Shown: positions 10,972 through 23,625, counted from the first letter of the stretch. The stretch is 64,000 bases of DNA from Byssothecium circinans (GCA_010015675.1 ML976994.1:737607-801606); one strand, 5' to 3'. Made by a program: numbers and translations. Notes: generated by a model from the sequence alone, not told the origin.

Positions 10972-12586
10972 TCAGTACTCAGGAATCAGCCCAACCAAGC
11001 ACCCATTCTTACTCTGGAAAGTCATTCTCATCTCTTCTTTCCATTCCAGCTCTGGATCTCTGTTTTGTACTTCCTTGAATCGCCTGAGGAGCATGACCAT
11101 AACATACGCAAACTCCGTGAACACCAAGCGCATACCCGGGCAAGTCCTTGGCCCCCCTCCGAACGGTGTATACTCCCAACCAGGTCGAACGTCCTCCCAT
11201 CGTTCGGGCTTAAACAAGTGAGCATCTGGCCCCCAGAAGGTTGGATCGCGGCACATGGCTCGGTAGTTGATCTCCATAATAGAGCCTTTCGGGACGTAGA
11301 GAGGCTCTTTCCCGGTCGCACCACCACCGAAGGGCAAGATGGTTGATTCGAGACATTGGCGTTGGTTGATGGTTGCTATCGTAGTGACACGGTGAGCTGC
11401 CGATGCCATTAGCGTGATATACGCGATGGTGAAGAACAGATATTGCGAACTCACTCTCTTTGAAGACCCACTGCAGATACTTGTACGAGTTCAACAGCTC
11501 GTACGTCAGCTCCTGATTCCTGGTCTCTTCTATTTCTCCACGTAACCTGCGCCACACCAGAGGATTTCGAGCGATGTGGAACATGGCGTTGCTGAGAGTA
11601 ATAGCGGCGCCATCATGGGCGGGGCTAAAAACACTGATGACCAGGGATCTTAACGCCACACGATCTTGAGTCTCTTCGGCCATTTCGTCAACAAGCCTCA
11701 ATCTCTCTTTTCTCTCTCCTTGTACCCGCTCCCCTCTTTTCTCACGTCTGCGCAACGCTTCTTCAACATGCGTGTCTGCGTAATCGGTGACCTGCTTACA
11801 CGCTTCCCACCACCGCTTATCAAGGTGTAGGAACTTCAATCGACCGAGCATAGAACGGATTGCGGTGCCTTTCTGGGCGTATGCAAAGGCATCCATGAAA
11901 TCGTCGCATTCTTTCGAGTTGGAGAGCGCACCCATGGCTTCCCCTAGGATGAACTCGCTTGAAGTGTCCAGGATCTTTTGCTGATGCGTTAGCAGCTGCT
12001 TTATTGACATGCAATGATGGGAACTCCATACCAGACGCTTGAACAGTGGCATCAAATCAATCGTAGCACCGTCTGTTGGAAGTAGTCTGAGAAATACGTC
12101 CGTGAGTTTGCGGAGTCGCTCAAAGTTCGCAATATGCACGACATCGAACGAAGCTCTGATCAGAGCTCGGCCACGCTGCCAATGCACACCGTCAACGACG
12201 ATAATTCCGTTTCCCCAAAGATGCTTGGCGGTCTCATATCTGAGGGGTTGAAGTCCAAACTTGGCGACATGTGTAGAGAAGACGGCTTTTGATACTTCGG
12301 AATCGATGGTGTGGAAGACAGTGGTGCCGAAATTGTTGGTGGTGAAGGTCTTGCCGTACGTTCTGTACTCGGAGGCTTTGCTGTCCAGGAAGTTGCCTTG
12401 CTTAAAGGCGTTCATAGTTTTGAAAAAATAATCCAACCCGAAGAATGGATCCTTATGCGGGTAACGTGGTGGCTGGCTGCATCCATGGCGCTTCAGAGCC
12501 GCGCGATACAGGATGTATGATAGAAGTTTGTAGCAAAGAGCTGAAAGAACTCCAAGAAAAGCGAATAGAGTCGTGAATTGAACCAT
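10972..12586 (-). CDS. Cytochrome P450, CYP52/CYP539-like
   Basis: Three exons, 12586-12032, 11980-11455 and 11396-10972, give 501 aa. The haem-binding motif FGGGPRTCPG is at 439-448 with the ligand Cys446. The ExxR pair is ETHR at 360-363, restored only when the second intron is removed. An I-helix segment (PAHDGAAIT) and PERW are present. The N-terminus MVQFTTLFAFLGVLSALCYK is a membrane anchor. The 51-nt first intron has no stop and is in frame, so an uncorrected reading would add 17 residues; CYP52-type proteins lack them. I chose ATG 12586 because an upstream in-frame ATG at 12817 would put 77 residues before the anchor. CYP52 enzymes hydroxylate alkanes and fatty acids; here a pathway role beside UstYa is possible but inferred. 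Confidence 0.9.
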
Positions 12587-13206
12587 ACTGATCGTGCCAC
12601 TTGCGAAGAGAAGCTCGAGTAGAGACGAGGAAGATGTGACTTGTGATTGCAAATTGAAGGCGAAGGTTGAAGACGCTGAGGATCCAATTTTTCCGCGGAG
12701 CGATTGTGTCGGTCTCCGTTGTATCTGAGGTGGTGTGCGATCTATAAATGCGCATGTGCGGCGCCGCTCAAACATCTGGCTAAATAGATTGGGCGGCAGC
12801 TTCACGTGACTTATCACAGTTCTGGGACAACAAAGCGGCAGTTGAATTAATTGGCGCAGATGATACCCTGCTGCCTACGCCACATAAAAACGTTCCAAGG
12901 GCATTGACCTTGCATTTGAGCTGAACCCAAGAGAACCCGAGCGTCTGCAGACAGCAATGACGGCTCTATTTCGGTGGATCGAGGGTCCAAGTCACTCACT
13001 CTGAGCCTCGCATATGCGTCGTAGTCTCGTACTCCTGTCAGCCTCGGAGGGAGTTTCTGGTTTCAACCTATCTCCATATGATACTTAGCGAGACCAGGTA
13101 CTCTTTTCGAGAAGCGCTCGGTATTTATTTAAACTTGACATTCCATACGGACCTTGGAACTCTACCTTTACATCGTGCTCTACAATAGCATAAAACACTT
13201 GTCAAA
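12587..13206. promoter_or_regulatory. Divergent promoter, P450 and rhodopsin-domain gene
   Basis: About 620 bp between two divergent start codons, so the two genes may share regulation. I recognise no specific binding site. Confidence 0.45.
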
Positions 13207-14523
13207 ATGTTAATGGCAACACAGTCACCATCCATGGTGGTGTTAGTCACCGCAGTCATGTTGTTTCTCGACTTTGTTGCAGTTATACTCCGTTTTCTAT
13301 CTAGGCGAATAAGGATCCAACGGTGCAAAGCTGATGACTGGCTATGCCTAGCAGCTCTGGTATGTGCTCATCCTCACGCTTGTTTCTAAAAAGTAGGACA
13401 GAACTAACCTCTTGGACAGATTCTCGCTTCGGGACTCAGCATAACGCTCTTTTATGGTGTTGCTGAGAAAGCACTTGCCTACCCCACACCCGAAGGGCTT
13501 CCGGTGAAACGCACAGCACTGACTACCTCCAATGAACAAGTCATCTTGGTGGCAAAGGTATATAAACCTGGGTCCTGTACCACCAACTGAACTGATTCAG
13601 GCTAACTCCCTACTTAATAGCTCCAGTATATCTTCGTCGTGATATCGATACCTACTCTCGGCTTCATAAAACTTAGTGTTCTTTGCCTATACAGACGCAT
13701 CTTCGTCACAGATACAACGAACGTCCAAAACCTACACAACATGCTCTACATTTTTCTGCTCAGCCTCACCGCAATTTGGGCTACGGGCTTCTGCCTCGCC
13801 TTCATGTTTGCTTGCAGAGGCCATTTTTCTGCATGGTGGACTTCAGCAATAAGCCTGATTACCAATTGTGTCAACACTTTGGAGCTGCTCTTCTCGTTTG
13901 CAATCTCGGACTTTCTTACAGACGCGATTGTCATCCTACTCCCGATTCCACTAGTAAGTTGAGGTAGCAGGATCCTGGCGCAGACAGTCGCTGATCAGTG
14001 GGAACAGATCCTGAAGCTGCATCTTCCGATGAGAAAGAAACTCGCCGTCCTGATGATGTTCCTTTTAGGTACCTTGGCAATGGCATCTTCGCTCATTCGT
14101 ATGATCTGGGTGATATGGGCTCGAAAGGCTGGGTTCGACATATCGCTGGATCAAAACCGTGAGTACTTAGATCCTTTCCTCAGTGGTTTCCACTTCTGTA
14201 TCCTGAAGCAACTGCACATTCACAGTACCGTCATGCTCATATTACTCGTAGTTCTCATTACCACCATGCTCTTCTGGAGCATGCTTGAGATCAACCTCGG
14301 CATTGTTGCGATCTGTCTCCCCACACTACGCCCCATCTTCCAACACAAGTCGGTCGAATCAGTGATCAATAGTGTCAGGGGTAGAGTATCAATCAAAAGT
14401 CGCAGCAATGAGACTTTGAGGTCGGGCTACGTTAGACAGCATGATGTCGCGCAAGATGTGTATCCTCTGGTAGAGTTGGAAGATCCGTCGCGACTTGAGA
14501 ATGCTGCGAAGGAAAGGGTTTGA
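13207..14523 (+). CDS. Seven-helix integral membrane protein, fungal rhodopsin-domain (PTH11-like) family
   Basis: Exons 13207-13359, 13420-13557, 13621-13953, 14008-14158 and 14252-14523 give 348 aa. The first three introns have clear GT..AG ends and keep phase. The last one (93 nt, 14159-14251) is in frame with no stop; I infer it because removing it gives DQNLLITTMLFWSMLEI, which matches the family, whereas retaining it inserts 31 unusual residues. Seven hydrophobic helices, a positively charged loop after helix 2 and the ending ICLPTLRPIF are typical of this family. There is no N-terminal CFEM domain. Some members act as surface receptors, and many are unstudied ones placed beside metabolic clusters. 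It is divergent to the P450. Confidence 0.82.
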
Positions 14524-15321
14524 CAGTTGCGTACTTGATGTGGCTTTGGGAAAAAGGGTTGCGGCCGGTGCGAATTGAGGAGCGGACCATAGGCGCTGGG
14601 GCTGTAGCGTTTTCTACTAATGTCTGATGGCTCCATACAGCTTCTGCAGTTCAGTCACGCGTTGAACAAGGTTATTTCATAGAATCAATACAACAATGTG
14701 ATGATATATTTACGTGCCGCATCCGATAACCTGCCATTAATACTGCTGTGCAGAGGGTGCACACTGCGCTTAAAATCTATCGCTTCTACTAAGCCTCTTT
14801 GTTCATCCACACACACACGTTGGTACGCTTCTTGTCCAACTTTAACTCCGTTAAGATTAGTATGTAACCTGACCACACTAGGGCTACTTGCCGTGCCTCA
14901 AAACATGGGCGGCGGAAGAGAAAGTACCAGCGGTTTGGAGGCATTGTGTCTACAAAATTTCCAAAGTTAAAGATAAGCTTGGGATAAATTTAGTTAACTC
15001 AGAGTTTTAAGTCTAGTTGCAAAGATTGTGCTATCTCGAAGTTGAAATGGATTCTCCTTTGACGTTGGTTTGGTTCGGTTCCCCACATCCCGTTCCGCGA
15101 CTTGGGCATACATGACGACCAGTAGACCACAGACGCCAACATGCCACCAACGAATCAGCCATGCCCAAATCCACCGAGAAGTTTACATGCGGGCTGCTGG
15201 CATCGGTAGGCGTCAGGGATATACATGAAGGGTCATCCCGACGAATTGTATAACTTGACCACTTCTCCGATATTTCATTCCTCCATACTGAAAAAGTGCG
15301 AGCAAACTCCAAACCCCAAAA
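14524..15321. other. Intergenic region
   Basis: About 800 bp between two plus-strand genes. No supported feature seen. Confidence 0.5.
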
Positions 15322-16632
15322 ATGTCAACAACAACAAACAGTCCCCCCACCGCCCTCCCCATCATAATAGCAGGCGGCGGCTGCGTCGGCCTCTTCCTTG
15401 CCCACCTCCTCGCCCAATCCGCCCTCCCAAACCGCATCCTCGTCATCGAGCCCACAGCCCCAGACCCCACCAGCACACGCGCCATGGCGCACCAACCCCT
15501 CATCCTGCCCCTATTCGCCCGCGCAGGCCTGATGCCCGAGTTAACACGCCTCAGTTCCCTTTCCCGGGGTTTGTGTTTCCGCACCTCTGTCCCGAACGGC
15601 TCGAGGTTGATCGCGGGGAAGGTGTTCCAGGAGGGCGAGAAGGCGCAGTTACTTTTGCCGCAGGGCAGGTTTCAGGAGGTGCTTGTGCGGAGGGTGGAGG
15701 GGAGTGGGAGGGCGTGTGTGCGGTGGGGGTGGAGGGTTGCTGGGTTTGAAGAGATTGGTGGGGAGTCTGGGGATGGGAGTGGGAGTGGGGAGAGGGGATG
15801 CGTGAGGGTGAGGATTGAGGATGGGAAAGGGGGGATGGAGGAGATTGATGCTGTTTATCTCGTTGGAGCCGATGGGTCGAAATCCCAAGTCCGCAGATCG
15901 CTTGGCCTTGATTTCGCGGGCGAAACTCTGCCTACGCAACTCGTGGCTACGGATATCGTGTACGACTTCCAGGCGCAAGGCTTCTACGACGCAAACTTTA
16001 TTGTGGATCCCGAGCACTATGGACTCATCGGGCGTATTGACAACGAGGGGTTGTGGCGAGTGAGTTATGGTGTTCCGGCGGAGACGAGCGAGGAGGAGAT
16101 TAGACGCGGTGTAGACGAGAAGTTGCGGAAGATGATGCCGGATGGTGGGGAGAGCGGGTTCGAGGTTAAGAGGGTGGCGCCGTATAAGGCGCAGCAGAGG
16201 TGTGTGGAGGCGTTTTGGAGGGGGAGAGTGGGGGTTGTTGGGGATGCTGCACATTGTGAGTTTTTCCATCCAAGAGATTAGAATGCGTCCTGATCCATAA
16301 TAGTGACGAATCCCTACGCCGGCCTCGGTCTCGCGTCCGGAATCGCAGACGCGTCATCCCTCGCCTCAGTACTCATCCGCATCCTCTCCTCTGAAGCCGC
16401 AAATACGGAAAGCCTCCTCTCATCATGGTCAGTAGCGCGCCGGCAAAAGTTCCTTTCCGTTGTCGATAAGCCGTCGCGCATGGCGTATGCGCGTGTGAAG
16501 ACGAAAGTGGATACAGAGGAGGAGATCAAGGCGATGCTGGGGAAGGATCCGTTGGTGAATGCGCTGAAGCAGGGGATGCCGATGATGCCGCCGAGTTTGG
16601 AGACGAAGGTGGAGGAGTTGGAGGGTTGGTGA
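15322..16632 (+). CDS. FAD-dependent monooxygenase (PHBH fold)
   Basis: Two exons, 15322-16255 and 16304-16632, give 420 aa. The dinucleotide-binding Rossmann motif is IIAGGGCVGLFLA near residues 14-26. The DG motif is VGADGSKSQVRR, and the GD motif GVVGDAAHLTNPYAGLGL spans the exon junction, so the 48-nt intron is well supported. Members of this class hydroxylate aromatic or other substrates using NAD(P)H and O2 and often serve specialised metabolism. The neighbouring P450 and UstYa-family genes suggest it may belong with them, but 800 bp and a membrane-protein gene lie between, so this is only inference. The middle of the gene is Gly/Ser-rich and very GC-rich. Confidence 0.88.
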
Positions 16633-19104
16633 GGGAGAAACATGGAGCGCTGTTGAACTATAGGGTAGAGATTGTAAGCTAATATACACGTTTTTAACGT
16701 GATTTGATGAATGAATCGTTTGTAAACTTGCGATCATCATTGTAACCAGCCATATGGCAATCCGCGACGAGTAGGAACCTGAGACCCTCGGGGGAGTATG
16801 GCCATGTACGTCCCGGCGCCTCGCCCTCGTAACCACGAGGAGCAATAAAACGACTAGAGAAAGAAGCCGAAGCACAGCTTGATGTAATGAAAACGCCCTG
16901 AAACTGAGCATAAGAACGAAGAGGACGTGTGGAGGGCCAGCTGCGATCGTGACTCGGCGGATTTCGACGACGGGGTATAGGAGCGACGTTGCGGCCAGAA
17001 GTTGTAGATAGATGGCGGAAAGTACGCATTCCGAGTGTTGAACTGACCGGAGAATAGAATAATGAGGGCTTCTAGGGATGCTGCGTAGGAGGGTAGTGGT
17101 CGTTCGGTGAGGAGGACCTCGCGGCCTAGTGTTGCAAAACACCACCTCCTCTATCGCGAATGCTCGCTTAGGCAAGAGCCCTCCACGTGCCACCATATCG
17201 CTCCAATGCCATCAAAGCTCGCAGGAAGCGTGTAGCATATCAATGTGATCTCCCCCTCGGCGTGTAGTCTGCTGTGATGTAGGACGGTCATTGCACCGCG
17301 TGAGATGTGCCTATAGGTAACCTCTGAGCGACACCATTCGTTGTGCCACATAATATGGCCGCCTGCAAAACGAAGACGCGTTCTCCAATTCTTCAGATAA
17401 CGTCCCAAGATTGTTATGGCCTTCTGCTCGTTCTCATTCCTCCTTTTTGCCCTGTTGAACTTCAGCAAATAATTCCAAAATAAAGACAAAATTAATTTTT
17501 TTCAAAAAAAGAAATAGGTCCAATCGCTTATTCTCGAGCTTCAATCCTGAATGTGTTATTGTGATATTTCAAACATACCTTTTAAAGCGCATCCTCTAGG
17601 GGGTTGACGAGCCCTCCCTAGACCCTCCTCCTCTCCCGCGGATGTTACCACCAGCCCACCCCATCCGCCGTACCCCGCCGGTTCCCCACAAGATCTATCG
17701 CAACCGGTGGACGAGTCCGGTAAGGGTTAGTCGATCATGCTGAACCCTGGGAATCGAACTGTTAGCCCGTGGATCTTTGAATAAATTTCGGAGGAATGGA
17801 CGACGGATTAAAGCGCGAGGATAAGCGACTGGACCATTTATTTCTTTCACATTGATGAGGGTATTCGGGTTTGAATTGTATTTATAGGAGTGGATTTGGA
17901 GGGACGTTGGGTGGGAGGGACGTGTTGTGGGGTGGGGTGGGAGAGGCTGTGTGGAGGCGGAGAGCAAACGGCAGTCGCGATTTTGATGGTGCGTGTGTGT
18001 GGCGGCGTGAGTATGGCTGTATCGGCCTGGTTTGGAGGTTTGGATGCTGAGTTCCTATGGATGGGGTGCGCTGAGGACGGGGATCAAGTTTGTGATGGTA
18101 GGCAGGCTTTGAATTGGACGCTGTTTTGATGTTTATCGGGATTTGAAGTGTTGATGAATGCGGACCGCGATCAGGTTCACCACGCCATTGAGATCACGAT
18201 GATTGCGGTGCTTGAAGCATGCTTATTGCGATGATTGCGAGCCCCCAGATAGGGGATGTAGGTATGGGTTTTCTGTTGCAAGATGATCCTTTTCGCATTC
18301 TCATGCTCGTGTTCTATAGTCGGTTAGCACAAATCATTTCCTGCTTTCATCCATCTCCCCAAAGCTTAAGATGGATGAGGCCAAGGTTAGAAGAAAAAAG
18401 AATACCACCAGTCTATCGGTAAGGGACTGATGCGACGATGATGGAGAAGAGAGAGAGAGAGAGGTCTGCGAGGGTTGCAATATTGAAGGACAGATGGAAT
18501 CATGGATATCCAGCTCAGAGGTACCGCGGGATGAAGGGCTGAATTCACTTCGGACGAGTCGATATGAGCCGCGTGAACAAGACAGCCCCTGTGTCGATGA
18601 GGCAACGGTTTGAAGGGTATCTTATTCGGAGTACCTTGAGCGAAACGGAATAAGATTGGACTGTTCGCTAGAGGAAGCTCCGAGAGTCGACGGTTCCTCA
18701 TATTCTTCCTCGCGCTGGACTGACAGATGGCCTTCTCTGCTCTCCCGGATAAATGATAAAAGGAAATGCACTTTCCAGTCAATGGACAATGTAATAGCCA
18801 GGTTTGAAAGAGTGTAGGTAAGTCGTTGTGGCAGTCACATGTCTTCTCAGGAGGTGCTCCAGTCGAGCTGGAGATCACAGTCTCTTGGAATCTCTCCAGC
18901 ATGACATGTCTCAGTCCTCAATGATCAACACGAGCGTCTTGCTGTACGTCGATGAGGTTGAAGCATGCGGGACGTCGACCCCTGACGGGCTTCCAAGCTT
19001 CGTCCGATGATGGTGGGGGCCGCTAGCCGGGATGAGATGGACGGGCGGGAGCTTTGGCGTCTGCGACATCTTTCCGCTCTCGACTCTTCGACAACACACC
19101 GCCA
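16633..19104. other. Long intergenic region without a supported gene
   Basis: About 2.5 kb. Several open frames are present, but none has a recognisable domain, paired splice sites or a shared family. A GA-rich run lies near 18445-18465. A T-loop-like sequence near 17745 was checked as a tRNA and rejected. Confidence 0.5.
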
Positions 19105-19125
19105 ATGCCAATGCCAATGCCAATG
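19102..19125 (+). repeat. Tandem hexamer CCAATG x4 spanning the start codon
   Basis: Four copies of CCAATG are followed at 19132 by another in-frame ATG. The repeat supplies in-frame ATG codons at 19105, 19111, 19117 and 19123, so the N-terminus reads MPMPMPMPV before MAPSRGL. Changes in copy number would stay in frame. Confidence 0.85.
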
Positions 19126-20413
19126 CCAGTAATGGCACCCTCCCGCGGTCTATCGCGACTCGCCTCTCGGAGTAGCTTCACGAAGCCTCTTACAGCCTCT
19201 TCTACCATGTCTTCAGTGCGACGCCTCTCGGCGTGGGCGGAGAAGCTGGCGGACCCGGCGAACAAGGTTCAGAGCTACATCTCCCGCAGCACCGACCCCT
19301 ACGTCAACCTCTCCATCGAGGAGTACATACTGCGCACTTCGCCGGCGGACTCGCATGTGCTCTTCCTCTACGTGAACAGGCCCTGCGTCGTCATCGGCAG
19401 GAACCAGAACCCGTGGCTGGAGGTCAACCTGGCCCTCTTAGCTGGCAACACGCCCAACGATACGACGACGCCCGCCATTGGCAACGTCGACCTCGTACGG
19501 AGACGCTCTGGCGGCGGCGCTGTCTTTCACGATGGCGGAAACCTCAATTGGAGCGTCATCTGCCCGCGGGATGCCTTCACACGCGACAAGCACGCCGAGA
19601 TGGTTGTCCGCGCTCTCCGCAAGCTGGGCATCGACCGCGCCAGAGTCAACGAGCGACACGATATCGTGCTGGATCAGGGCCCGAAGAAGGCTAGTCCAGA
19701 CCCAAAAGACACCCATTGTACGCCTTACACTGTCGACGACGGTCCCAGGCCGCTCAAGGTGTCCGGCTCTGCATACAAGATGATCTCGCAACGCGCCCTG
19801 CACCATGCCACGACCCTACTATCTTCGCCGAACGTAGGTAGCATTTCGCAATACCTTCGATCGCCCGCAAAGCACCACATAACAGCAAAGGGGGTGCCCA
19901 GCGTGAGCTCGCCCGTGAGCAATATAGGCGTAGACATGGCGCTATTCCAGGAGACGCTACAGCACGAGTTCAGGACAGCCTATGGCGGTGCGGATGTGCA
20001 AACCGTCGGCGAAGAGCTTTTGGAGAACGAGACCATCAAGAAAGGCTACAATGAGCTTCGGGTAGGTTGGCGTGTGCATCCTCGTGTCAAATCTACGGAT
20101 ATGCTTTACAGAGAACATAGGCTTACTTCCCTAGACGAGCGACTGGCTGTGGCAGCAAACTCCGCAATTCACCGTCTCGCTCGAGCCCGCCTCAATCGAA
20201 GTGGTCGTACGCCACGGGGCAATCCACGAGCTGCAAGGCGACGATAGCAGACTTCCAATGCTACAGGAAGCTCTCGTAGGGCACAAGCTTCATGAGATCC
20301 GCGACTGGTCCGAGTTTCTAAAGCAGACAATCTATCCGTGGCGACAGGACGACGAAGAGCTTTCTCAGCAGTTGCAGACACATCTACCAGTGCCGCAACT
20401 CTTCGAGACCTGA
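19105..20413 (+). CDS. AIM22: Lipoate-protein ligase (LplA/Aim22 family), mitochondrial
   Basis: Two exons, 19105-20061 and 20135-20413, give 411 aa. The enzyme attaches lipoate or transfers it to subunits of 2-oxoacid dehydrogenases and the glycine cleavage system. The lipoate-binding signature is RRRSGGGAVFHDGGNLNWS. The catalytic Lys lies in KVSGSAYK. The PYVNLSIEEY motif typical of fungal members is present near the N-terminus. The 73-nt intron is well supported because the joined sequence ELRTSDWLWQQTPQF matches the usual ELRSWDW..GQTPQF. The first in-frame ATG is 19105; upstream there is a stop at 19033. The Arg/Ser-rich N-terminus looks like a mitochondrial presequence. Confidence 0.92.
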
Positions 20414-23400
20414 GTATGAGTATTTGGTCCATGGCTCGTGCACATATCGACAAAATTGATAGATCCCCGCAGTCACCCCAACCTTCAGCAAACCTCCGGG
20501 CCAACATCGGACGATCATGTGATCGTCTGATGTCCCATGCATTCGAAGGTTGGGCAAGTGCTTCCAATGACGAGCTGACGAAAAGGTCGGTGTCCTGCTC
20601 GTGGCTCGCGATTCCCCGCTGTAGGCCCAGCCAATATTCTGAGTATCTCCTGCCGTAGCTTATCGAGGCTCCTGAGGTAGGTGTCCTTTCGTCGGCCAAT
20701 GCAATGCATCTCCAACCGTCATATCATTTCCTCCTCTTCTCCTACTTTCATGGTCATCCGTTGCACGTCTTTGCCTCGGAACTTCTAGCTCTTCCTCATT
20801 CCCTTCGTCAATATTCCTGCGCCGGACCAGCAAGCATGCGCTACGGATCCTACGGATCCTAGTATCAGGAGGTATGATGCCAGCCAGGTATTCAGCAGTC
20901 TCAAATTGGTGTCATTCGACGATACCGCGGTTTCTGATTGGCAAGTCGAGACCGCAATAACGCCCCTTGCCGTCTGCCGACCCGATGCCTTGGAGGAGAA
21001 TAGGCGTCTTCGTCTCCCTGGTCCTCATGCTCAGTGGCATCCTCGCTTTGTGTCTGGTCTGCCGCATTACCGAAATGCATTGTATGATGTTGGCCCCGCG
21101 CAGGCTTTACGGCTTGTGTTGATGCTGTACTCCGTTGTGGCCGAACAATGTTTGTGCCCGGTGTTTGTGCGCGGCGGTAACTCCTGCGCAAGCACACTAC
21201 CCATCTGCTCGCCATCGAGGGCTTGTGAGGACATCACCGTCGTCTCGGATCGCTATCGTCTGCCTGGCTAGGGTCGCTGTGCAGGCTCTAAACTTGGTCG
21301 GTCGCCGCGAGGAGTTTTGGTGGCCGCGCGGCCGACTCCTCTCGCCGATAGTTGGGCGGTCCTATGTTTGCATGTCAAGTTTTCTATCGATCCTGCTAAT
21401 CACGCATAGTAAGATCCCTCAGTTGCTCGCGGCGAGGCTGCCGTTTTCTTGTGGAGAGCGATCGCGTGAAGCGGGAGAGAGGAGAAACCCAGGCAGAGGC
21501 TCTCGGGGGTGCATCTTCCTGGCGGACTCGGAGGCGGCCTCGGAGGCGGCCTCGTAAAAAGAAGTCGAGAAGGATGCTGCGATAGCCCTCGACCGAGATT
21601 GTCCGCGTTTCTCCTTCTCGGTGTGTGGTAGTGTGGGTTGTCTTGGGGGGTGACTGCGGCGATGCGGGCGGTCGCGGTGATATGCTGCTCCGTGGTCAAG
21701 AGGGCACAAAGCATGCGAAGCTCATCTAAAGCATCTCTGACACCATGGACAGCGAGTATTGATCATCAGACTGGACTTACCTCGGTGTAGATGATGGTAC
21801 GTGAAGAGCGCGTGAGCGTAGGCCGTTGGTGTTGCAAAGCACCTTCTGTCTCACTCGCTTCCATAGACGTCGGAGGTCCGTGTGCACCAACGGAACGACA
21901 GGACGCTTCTTGCATCCTCCTTCTCACTTTTATCTATTCGCTTGCATCGGTATATGACACGAGCGGGAGTAAACACGACGAAAAGATGGACTACTGGCTC
22001 ATCAGACCAAGCCAAAGCTCTCTACCAGCATCGACTTGGTCCTGAGCGAAAGCCATCGAGAATGCGAAATTGATTTGCGCTCAAAGGCGCCCCATACTCT
22101 CCCGAACGAACCCGGCGCTCAGTCATCGACATGCAGTCGCCAAACCCTGTCAATACCAAAATGTTCTCATTCTCATTGCCTCCTCGACATATTCGCGAGG
22201 AACTAGCAGAGCGGCTACAGCAGCCTACTGAACCTGTCGAAGCGGTGGAGGGCTTCGAGATGCTTCTTATTGTCAGGCAGTCCGAATCCGCGGTGGGGAA
22301 GATCCAGGCTGATAAAGAGCCCCAGCATTGTGATGAAGAGAGTTTATACGAGCAGTGGCAATGGAAACGGTATTGATTCACATCATGGTGACGGGGCTTC
22401 ATATCTGCATTGTCAGACCTTCCTCATCAGCCCAGCGATCGTTACTGGAGAAAGGAGAGGCGTAGATGAGCATTCTTCTTCTCCGTCTCCGCAATCGTCT
22501 AAACTCGAGCGTTCCCGCCCCTCGAGCGGGTGAAACCCCCAGTCAGCTTGTTGTATGCGACCTCCACGGGCGATAACGGGAGCGACAGTCCTAGCGAAGA
22601 GGGAAATGTTACCACACTAATAATTACGCAGCTGTGATATCTCACACTCCGCTACAAAGCCATCCTTGTCCGCAAAAATAAACAGATCGAGTGTTTCAAA
22701 TGATATAATGAAGCTCATTGCCCAGGCACCAAACAAAGGGACGCGGCGACTGGACGCGCAGTTTACCGTCCCGTTGCAATTGAACTGTGATAAGGCAGGC
22801 TGGGTTAAGATGTTCAGGGAGTGAGGGGGGTGGATGGGGTTGATTTGAGGGAGTTGGCTCTGTAAGCGGAAGATGATAGGGGGAATGAAGAGGCTAGCGA
22901 GGGCGATGAGGGTGTTGATGGTGGGGAGATAGGTATCAATCAGCCTTGGGAGCTAATTTTCTGTGTATTGATTTCTAGCAACACTATTTCTCGACGAAGT
23001 TGGTTGCCTTTTCTAGGGGTCTTTCAACATTGATGTAGCCGTACACATGCAGGATTAAAATACCACCCAGGCGCGGGCGTAGTCGATATCATGTGAAGCC
23101 GATGACATAATCACCCTGTCGTCATCCAGACGTTGCTTGGCAAACTGCCGCCTTTTGTTTCAGCCTTCCCTCGCGCCTACTCGCCCTCGCCGTCCCGCCC
23201 GCGAAACAGCCTCTCCCGGCCCCATCAAAAAGCCACCAGCAACTCCTTAGGCTACCTTTTCAGAGCCTTGCACAGTTGCCGTGGGCGCAGCATTCCGCGA
23301 ACCACCGAGACGTCGCCTCACTGGCCACAAACTAAGCCCTTGAAACGAAACGACAGCGGCGAGACATCTGTGTCTGTGCGATCTAAGTTTCAGGTGAACA

Positions 23401-23625
23401 TGCGGGCTTACCCCTGCCTTACTCGAGAGGCTTTGACCTCAGCTATGAAAAATCGTTGGGCAGGTCTGGTAGGCTGCGAGAGGAATGGGAATGGTTTGTT
23501 AAGCGCTGCTTGTTCTCGTCTTGCTGAGGCAGCAGCTTCTTTTCAGTCACTCTTCCTACATCGCTCTCTTCCCACACCGTTCGATTTCTTGCTTGTCTGT
23601 ATGCGCGCGTGCTTGATTCTCCGCC
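20414..23625. other. Long intergenic region, uncertain coding content
   Basis: About 3.2 kb with several medium open frames but no recognisable protein. A short G+C-rich duplication (GGAGGCGGCCTC) lies near 21531-21555. The minus-strand frame about 22940-22620 reads as a weakly hydrophobic stretch ending in TAA, but without start or domain support. The last 500 bp are presumably the promoter and leader of the zinc-finger gene. Confidence 0.45.

Noticed and set aside
11210..12586. P450 as a single uninterrupted ORF ending at 11210
   Set aside because: The ORF runs through two introns. After the true donor at 11454 it loses the ExxR and haem motifs, which lie in another frame.
12587..12817. 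Upstream in-frame extension of the P450
   Set aside because: It would place 77 polar residues before the membrane anchor, which P450s of this class lack.
17690..17790. tRNA-like T-loop (TTCGATTCCC on the minus strand)
   Set aside because: The bases on the two sides of the loop do not pair into a 5-bp stem, and no matching acceptor or anticodon arm is seen.
22131..22376. Open frame of 81 codons
   Set aside because: Short, no homology recognised, and no splice partners.
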